Source: Alphaproteobacteria bacterium UBA3439
Lineage (GTDB): Bacteria; Pseudomonadota; Alphaproteobacteria; Puniceispirillales; Puniceispirillaceae
Direction of reading: 5' to 3'
DNA length: 11,811 bases
Assembly (NCBI GenBank): GCA_002378605.1
Contig: DFSK01000112.1
Span: 6,317-18,127 of the forward strand
Every line of letters starts with the position of its first letter. Position 1 is the stretch's first letter. A program made the translations under genes and the position numbers. Below are positions 7,539 through 11,811 of this stretch, piece by piece. A model generated the notes under the pieces. It was not told the DNA's origin and searched no databases. It saw only the letters and a list, made by a program, of their open reading frames with translations.

Positions 7539-9098
7539 TTAGAGAACAAGTCTGGTGGGGCGTTTGCGTTCAACCCAAAAAACAATGAACAGCCGTGTCA
7601 CCATAACCGCCGTAAACATGGATGTGGCAATGCCGATGCCAAGCGTGACGGCAAACCCCTTAATTGGCCCCGACCCAAAAATATATAGAAATAGCGCGGC
7701 AAATAAGGTGGTTAAGTTCGAGTCAATGATTGTCGAGATGGCACGCTGATAGCCGCTATCAATCGCCGCAATTGCCGTCCTGCCCTTCGATAATTCTTCA
7801 CGAATACGCTCAAATACCAGAACATTGGCATCAACCGCCATGCCCATCGTCAAGACAATACCGGCAATGCCCGGAAGCGTTAAAGTGGCCTGCAATGCCG
7901 AGAGTGACGCCACAATCAGAATGATGTTCACGGTCAAGGCGCCAACAGCAAGCCCGCCAAAAAAGCCATAGCTGGCGACCATATAGATGGCGACGAGGAT
8001 AATGCCAATGACCGCCGCGATTTCACCAGCGGCAATCGAATCTGCACCAAGCCCGGGGCCAATTGAGCGTTCTTCAAGAATAATCAATGGCGCTGGCAAC
8101 GCCCCTGCCCGCAGGACAAGTGCCAATTCGTTTGTTTCGGCAACACTGAAATCGCCAGTGATCTGACCACTGCCAAAAATTTGTGCTTGAATCGTCGGGG
8201 CTGACACAACTTTCCCATCAAGAATGATCGCAAAAGGACGGCCGATATTTTCGCCTGTTACCTTGCCAAACCGGCGCGCACCGGCAGCGTTCAAGGTAAA
8301 GCTGACCGCTGGGCGGTTATTCTGGTCGAAAGTTGCCGTCGCCCCGTCAAGCATCTCACCGCTAACCATAACGCGTTTTTCAATCACATAGCTTCGGCCA
8401 TCGTCACTAGCGCTTTGCATCAGTACGCTTCCCGGCGGCGTACGGCCACGCTGGACGGCTTCGGTGGCGCTAATACGCATATCAACAAGCTGGAACGTCA
8501 GTTTCGCCGTGCGGCCAAGAAGCCGTTTTACCGCTTCTGGATCATCAACGCCGGGCAATTGAACCAGAATGCGGTCAAGCCCTTGGCGCTGAATGACAGG
8601 CTCTTTGGTACCTTCAGGGTCAAGACGCCGGCGAATGATCTCGATCGATTGTTCAACCGTGCGTGTTTGCATGGTGGCAAGCCCGGCATCGTTAAAAGCC
8701 AGGCGATAGATCAACCCGTCATTGCTGATCGTGTACTCATTGCCAAGATCAGTAAGGATTTGCTTTGTCTTGGCGGCATCTTCTGGACTGCGAATTTGCA
8801 GCGAGACAGTTTCATTGGCAACAGCAAGGCCACTGAACCGGATTTTTTCAGACCGGAAATCGCGCCGAAGCGTTTCGCCAAGGTTTTCGAGTCGTTCCTG
8901 TTTAACCGCGTCAACATCAACACGAAGCAATAGATGCGACCCACCTTGAAGATCTAGGCCAAGATTAATCTGTTTTCCGGGTAAAAAACCTGCGCCAACG
9001 CCGTCATCGCCGCCAATAAGATTTGGCAGCGCAAAAATGATCCCCATAACGGCAACGGTGACAACAAGCAGTTTTTTCCAAAGCTGGAATTGCAACAT
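7539..9098 (-). CDS. secD: Protein translocase subunit SecD
   Basis: SecD is the large partner of SecF; its periplasmic head binds emerging polypeptides and moves with proton flow to pull them across. The 519-residue protein opens with a membrane helix (about 9-27), then NLGLDLQGGSHLLLRVDVD (45-63), the signature of the first periplasmic domain. The head domain runs to about 340 and includes FTLNAAGARRF (267-277). LEERSIGPGLGADSI (341-355) leads into the five-helix C-terminal membrane domain, with GMAVDANVLVFERIREEL (419-436) containing the conserved Asp (D423) matching the key proton-pathway Asp of the family. Length is typical for alphaproteobacteria, where secD and secF are separate genes. 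CAAGAG about nine bases before the ATG is a weak ribosome-binding site. The gene follows yajC after a 105-base gap. Confidence 0.97.
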   Translation of the reverse strand: MLQFQLWKKLLVVTVAVMGIIFALPNLIGGDDGVGAGFLPGKQINLGLDLQGGSHLLLRVDVDAVKQERLENLGETLRRDFRSEKIRFSGLAVANETVSLQIRSPEDAAKTKQILTDLGNEYTISNDGLIYRLAFNDAGLATMQTRTVEQSIEIIRRRLDPEGTKEPVIQRQGLDRILVQLPGVDDPEAVKRLLGRTAKLTFQLVDMRISATEAVQRGRTPPGSVLMQSASDDGRSYVIEKRVMVSGEMLDGATATFDQNNRPAVSFTLNAAGARRFGKVTGENIGRPFAIILDGKVVSAPTIQAQIFGSGQITGDFSVAETNELALVLRAGALPAPLIILEERSIGPGLGADSIAAGEIAAVIGIILVAIYMVASYGFFGGLAVGALTVNIILIVASLSALQATLTLPGIAGIVLTMGMAVDANVLVFERIREELSKGRTAIAAIDSGYQRAISTIIDSNLTTLFAALFLYIFGSGPIKGFAVTLGIGIATSMFTAVMVTRLFIVFWVERKRPTRLVL

Positions 9099-9203
9099 GA
9101 CGACAATACTCTTGGCTAGAGATAAAGGAAAACAGCCATGATCATTTGGCTTTGCTGGCGATTACCAGATCTGCCTATCTGATGGGGCTGCTTATCCAGC
9201 GTT

Positions 9204-9524
9204 TTACTTTGCTGGCTCGGTTTTGCCTCTCACATCGGCAATCATCGCCCGCACAATCTGAACTTTTACACCCTTGGCAATTTCGACATCAACTGTATCG
9301 ACGTCATCAGTGACCTTGATGACAGTGCCAATCAGGCCGCCAGTTGTGACAATCTTGTCGCCACGGCGGATCGAAGCCAATAGTTCGCGATGCTGCTTGG
9401 CGCGTTTTTGTTGCGGCCGGATCAACAGGAAATAGAAAATAACCATTACGAAAACGATCGGCAGCAAGCCAAATCCGCCTTCTGCAAAGCCACCTGACTG
9501 CGCAAATGCTGGGGTAATAAACAT
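9204..9524 (-). CDS. yajC: Sec translocon accessory protein YajC
   Basis: YajC is a small inner-membrane protein that co-purifies with SecDF and SecYEG. The 106-residue product has a short N terminus MFITPAFAQSGG, a single membrane helix (about 18-36, LLPIVFVMVIFYFLLI) ending in the diagnostic RPQQKRAKQH (36-45), and a soluble domain with RRGDKIVTTGGLIGTV (53-68). The frame is open much further upstream, but the ATG at 9524 is chosen because the family starts just before this helix and because a clear ribosome-binding site (GGAGAG, 9538-9533, 8 bases away) precedes it. First gene of the minus-strand yajC-secD-secF operon. Its promoter must lie in the 128 bases separating it from the divergent DUF815 gene; I could not assign boxes with confidence, though a TATAAA sequence occurs around 9610 on the minus strand. 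Confidence 0.96.
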   Translation of the reverse strand: MFITPAFAQSGGFAEGGFGLLPIVFVMVIFYFLLIRPQQKRAKQHRELLASIRRGDKIVTTGGLIGTVIKVTDDVDTVDVEIAKGVKVQIVRAMIADVRGKTEPAK

Positions 9525-9532
9525 CTCTAAAT

Positions 9533-9538
9533 CTCTCC
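9533..9538 (-). promoter_or_regulatory. yajC ribosome-binding site
   Basis: GGAGAG on the minus strand ends 8 bases before the ATG at 9524. It decides the start of yajC against longer in-frame alternatives reaching 9743, which would run over the divergent DUF815 gene. Confidence 0.8.
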
Positions 9539-9652
9539 AATTATCGTTGAAAATACTATGGGGGAACATAAACGCCCTTGCGCTTTGCTGCAATGACCCA
9601 TATTCCCTTTTTATACAGTTTCGACAACAATAGTGACTGAACCGAGCAAAAA

Positions 9653-10522
9653 ATGAACAAGTCTGACGATACAGCCCTTCTTCTTGGCCAATTAACCCGC
9701 ATTGCAGATGCGCTTGAGCGCAAACATCCAATCGACATGGCACCTGACGCCTTGCCCAAAGCTGACGCTTATGTCTGGCATTCTGATATTCGCCAGCTTG
9801 TCACCGTTGCCAAGGTAAACCGGCTTGATATCGGGCTTCTAAAAGGGATCAACGAACAGCGTGATGATCTATTGTCGAACACAATGGGATTTGTTCAGGG
9901 CTTTCCGGCGAATAACGCATTGTTATGGGGTGCGCGTGGCACGGGTAAATCATCACTGGTCAAGGCGGTTCACGGCACGGTGATTGAGCGTGGGCATGAC
10001 CTCGGCTTGGTTGAAATTCACCGTGAAGATATTGCAGATTTGCCATTCTTGATGGCGTTTTTGGCGCAAATTGACCGCCATTTCATCATTTTTTCGGATG
10101 ATCTTGCCTTTGAAGGCGGCGAAAGCACCTACAAATCGTTAAAGGCGGCGCTTGAAGGCGGCATCGAAGGCCGGCCTGACAATATCGTTTTCTATGCCAC
10201 ATCGAACCGTCGGCATTTAATGCCACGGCAAATGATGGAGAATGAACGATCAACCGCGATTAATCCGTCTGAAACAACCGAAGAAACCGTCTCGCTGTCT
10301 GACCGGTTTGGTTTATGGATTGGATTCCATTCAATTGATCAGGATACATATCTGGAAATGATTGATGAATATGTCAAGTTTTACAATATCAAAGAAGATG
10401 GAATTGATATACGACATGAAGCATTGGCATGGTCGGTTGGTCGCGGTTCACGATCGGGTCGTGTTGCCTGGCAATTTATTACCGACCTTGCCGCGCGCAC
10501 CAAAACATCATTGCGCCGCTAG
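9653..10522 (+). CDS. DUF815 family AAA-type ATPase
   Basis: A 289-residue P-loop ATPase of the DUF815 family. The Walker A motif is GARGTGKSS (93-101), preceded by NNALLWG; Walker B is HFIIFSDDLAFE (143-154) with adjacent acids D149/D150; a sensor-1-like strand is IVFYATSNRRHLMP (178-191), followed by the family-typical segment ERSTAINPSETTEETVSLSD (198-217) and RFGLWIGFH. The N-terminal ~80 residues hold no recognised domain, and there is no signal peptide or membrane helix, so the protein is probably cytoplasmic. The cellular role of the family is not established; DnaA/DnaC-type loaders share this general fold. ATG at 9653 is preceded by a weak GAG. The gene stands alone on the plus strand, divergent from yajC and converging on the LysM/M23 gene with 23 bases between stops, so it interrupts what would otherwise be a continuous minus-strand run. 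Confidence 0.9.
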   Translation: MNKSDDTALLLGQLTRIADALERKHPIDMAPDALPKADAYVWHSDIRQLVTVAKVNRLDIGLLKGINEQRDDLLSNTMGFVQGFPANNALLWGARGTGKSSLVKAVHGTVIERGHDLGLVEIHREDIADLPFLMAFLAQIDRHFIIFSDDLAFEGGESTYKSLKAALEGGIEGRPDNIVFYATSNRRHLMPRQMMENERSTAINPSETTEETVSLSDRFGLWIGFHSIDQDTYLEMIDEYVKFYNIKEDGIDIRHEALAWSVGRGSRSGRVAWQFITDLAARTKTSLRR

Positions 10523-10545
10523 ATCGAATAGATGGCTTTTAGCGG

Positions 10546-11514
10546 TTAGGAAATCAGGCTTCGCGGATCAATGGGTTGCCGCGATTTTCTTATTTCAAAA
10601 TGCAATTGTGGACTGTCGACGCGTCCTGACGTTCCAATTGTACCAATGGATTGACCGGCGGTAACAATTTCGCCCTCTTTGACACTGATATCACCAAGAT
10701 GGGCATAGGCGGTGATAATGCCGCCATCATGCTTGACCAATACCAACTTGCCAAAGCTTTTGATATTGGCGCCAACAAAGGCGACACGGCCTTTTGCGGC
10801 GGCACCAACCGATGCGCCTTCGCTTGCGGCGATATTCACACCATCATTATGAACGCCGCGTTGTGACGGCCCAAATTCAGCAATGATTTCGCCCTGCACC
10901 GGCCAGGTAAAGCCAGAACTGCCAGCCAGCGATGGCGCGACAAAGCGTTTGCGCGGGGCTGCTGGAACACTGGTTTTTGTTGGCGTTGGCTGGGTAATAT
11001 TCGTGCCGCTAACCCCATCTGGCAAGCCAACATCGAGAACCGAAAAATCAAGACTGTTCGGTAATTGCAGCATTTGTCCGTTTTTCAGTTCGAATGGCGG
11101 CGCCAGATTATTCAGCTGCGCCAGTTGATATTGACTAACAGCATAGCGTTGCGAGATGACATAGACCGAGTCGCCCGGACGCACGATATGGGTGCGGCGC
11201 GGAATAAGTTTAAGCGCCTGCCCTTCACGAAGATTATAAGGCGGCTGCAGGCCATTCGCCTCTATCACTGATTGCGGCGTCACCTGATAGCGCGTTGCCA
11301 CGGCATATAATGTATCATTTGCCCGCACCTCAACCATCTTGCTTGGCGGAATGGGTTCAACCGGTTCGCGTAATGGCGCAACAACCAATGTAGCTGGTGT
11401 TGTTCGGTTCAGCGTTAAATTTGGCGCTTGGCAGGCCGCAAGCAGACTGGACACAGCAACAAACCCAACGGCCCAGGCATAGGATTTAAGACCGGCTTTG
11501 CATTTTTGCGGCAT
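10546..11514 (-). CDS. NlpD-like lipoprotein: two LysM domains plus degenerate LytM/M23 domain
   Basis: A 322-residue envelope protein. The N terminus is a lipoprotein signal with lipobox L25-A-A-C28; Q29 at the next position suggests outer-membrane sorting. Two LysM peptidoglycan-binding domains follow (about 60-104, VRANDTLYAVATRYQV; and 107-152, VRPGDSVYVISQRYAV), then a Pro/Thr-rich linker and a C-terminal LytM/M23 domain (about 203-320). Active-site positions are partly lost: H222 is kept, but the usual metal-binding Asp is N227 (HNDGVNI where active enzymes have HxGxD), and the usual HxH is Q303-L-H305; H272 (YAHL) is kept. This points to a non-enzymatic regulator of amidases like NlpD/EnvC. 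The upstream neighbour pcm matches the pcm-nlpD order of gammaproteobacteria. The ATG directly abuts the pcm stop codon, with GAGGG 7 bases upstream (11526-11522), so translation is probably coupled. Confidence 0.9.
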   Translation of the reverse strand: MPQKCKAGLKSYAWAVGFVAVSSLLAACQAPNLTLNRTTPATLVVAPLREPVEPIPPSKMVEVRANDTLYAVATRYQVTPQSVIEANGLQPPYNLREGQALKLIPRRTHIVRPGDSVYVISQRYAVSQYQLAQLNNLAPPFELKNGQMLQLPNSLDFSVLDVGLPDGVSGTNITQPTPTKTSVPAAPRKRFVAPSLAGSSGFTWPVQGEIIAEFGPSQRGVHNDGVNIAASEGASVGAAAKGRVAFVGANIKSFGKLVLVKHDGGIITAYAHLGDISVKEGEIVTAGQSIGTIGTSGRVDSPQLHFEIRKSRQPIDPRSLIS

Positions 11515-11811
11515 TTATTCACCCTCAATCAGTGGCACAAAGGTTACCGGCATCAAAGCGACGCGTTCAAACCCAGTTTCATGCCGTGTCACCACAACAA
11601 GCGATTGCGCTTTGCCGTGACCCTCTGGTGCGACCATGATGCCGCCAATTTTAAGCTGCTGCAACAAAATGTCGGGAATTTTATCACATCCGCATGTTAA
11701 AATGATCCGATCATATGGCGCAGCTTCGGGCCAGCCCTTTGATCCATCACCAAAACGAAAGCTAATATTTGATATGCGCAGGTCACGAAGCCGGTTTTCA
11801 GCATCGACAAG
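11515..11811 (-). CDS. pcm: Protein-L-isoaspartate O-methyltransferase, C-terminal fragment (5' part outside window)
   Basis: Pcm repairs spontaneously damaged L-isoaspartyl residues by methylating them with S-adenosylmethionine. Only the last 98 codons are present. The fragment carries FRFGDGSKGWPEAAPYDRII (18-37), the conserved GDG...W...APYD-I motif of PCMT enzymes, then IPDILLQQLKIGGIMVAPEG (45-64) and the terminal PVTFVPL (88-94), which all match the C-terminal half of the family. The SAM-binding motif I and the catalytic region lie beyond the right edge. The CGC following the I-L-T strand replaces the small Ala/Ser residues more often found there. The stop codon is immediately followed by the start codon of the NlpD-like lipoprotein gene, indicating one transcript. 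Confidence 0.93.
   Translation of the reverse strand, partial: LVDAENRLRDLRISNISFRFGDGSKGWPEAAPYDRIILTCGCDKIPDILLQQLKIGGIMVAPEGHGKAQSLVVVTRHETGFERVALMPVTFVPLIEGE
11522..11526 (-). promoter_or_regulatory. Ribosome-binding site of the NlpD-like gene inside pcm
   Basis: GAGGG on the minus strand lies 7 bases from the ATG at 11514, within the last codons of pcm. It supports this start and coupled translation from pcm. Confidence 0.75.

Noticed and set aside
8415..8933. 172-codon open frame antisense to secD
   Set aside because: It lies wholly opposite the well-supported secD, has no recognisable domain and is explained as a coding shadow.
9525..9743. N-terminally extended yajC
   Set aside because: The open frame runs upstream, but it crosses the divergent DUF815 start; the family start, the membrane helix position and the GGAGAG site all favour 9524.
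10516..10545. CCGCTA/TAGCGG inverted repeat between the convergent DUF815 and NlpD-like genes as a bidirectional terminator
   Set aside because: The loop is 18 bases, the stem is only six and neither strand has a T tract, so it does not qualify as an intrinsic terminator.
1..11811. CRISPR array, tRNA/rRNA, insertion sequence, prophage or defence system
   Set aside because: No regularly spaced repeats, tRNA-like cloverleaf, transposase motif or terminal repeats were seen; nearly all bases belong to recognised core genes.

Overview
The window is an ordinary chromosomal core region of an alphaproteobacterium of moderate GC. The assignment rests on gene order: gyrA, ssb and a divergent uvrA at the left, and a pcm / LysM-M23 lipoprotein / DUF815 ATPase / yajC-secD-secF / Mth938 / squalene-phytoene-synthase-like block at the right. 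Protein signatures agree, for example UvrA reading CPDSG at its first zinc finger. A marine lineage such as SAR116 would fit, but the sequence alone does not settle this.

Layout. On the minus strand, bases 1-209 hold the 5' end of gyrA, which continues beyond the left edge. It is preceded by ssb (428-919, minus), which ends in a clear intrinsic terminator. ssb and uvrA diverge from a 263-bp intergenic region with a nested inverted repeat. uvrA (1183-4092) and trmFO (4096-5460) form a tight plus-strand pair. They converge on a minus-strand operon read from right to left: yajC (9524-9204), secD (9098-7539), secF (7523-6582), an Mth938-domain gene (6595-6173, overlapping secF) and a squalene/phytoene-synthase-like gene (6146-5484). 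A DUF815 AAA-type ATPase gene (9653-10522, plus) diverges from yajC and converges on a LysM/M23 lipoprotein gene (11514-10546, minus). That gene starts on the base next to the stop codon of pcm, whose C-terminal 98 codons occupy the right edge.

How the genes work together. The left part is DNA maintenance: gyrase, single-strand DNA binding and nucleotide excision repair. TrmFO modifies U54 of tRNA. YajC-SecD-SecF is the accessory part of the Sec translocon. The two genes co-directional with secF are bacterial relatives of mitochondrial complex I assembly factors NDUFAF3 (Mth938 fold) and NDUFAF6 (squalene/phytoene-synthase fold), so the operon may link membrane insertion with respiratory-complex assembly. 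pcm plus the degenerate LytM lipoprotein recall the gammaproteobacterial pcm-nlpD pair (protein repair next to amidase activation at division).

I found no mobile element, CRISPR array, phage gene, RNA gene or accessory defence system. The noteworthy points are the complex-I-factor pair in the sec operon, the degenerate LytM active site, the ssb-uvrA inverted repeats and the incomplete first zinc finger of UvrA.
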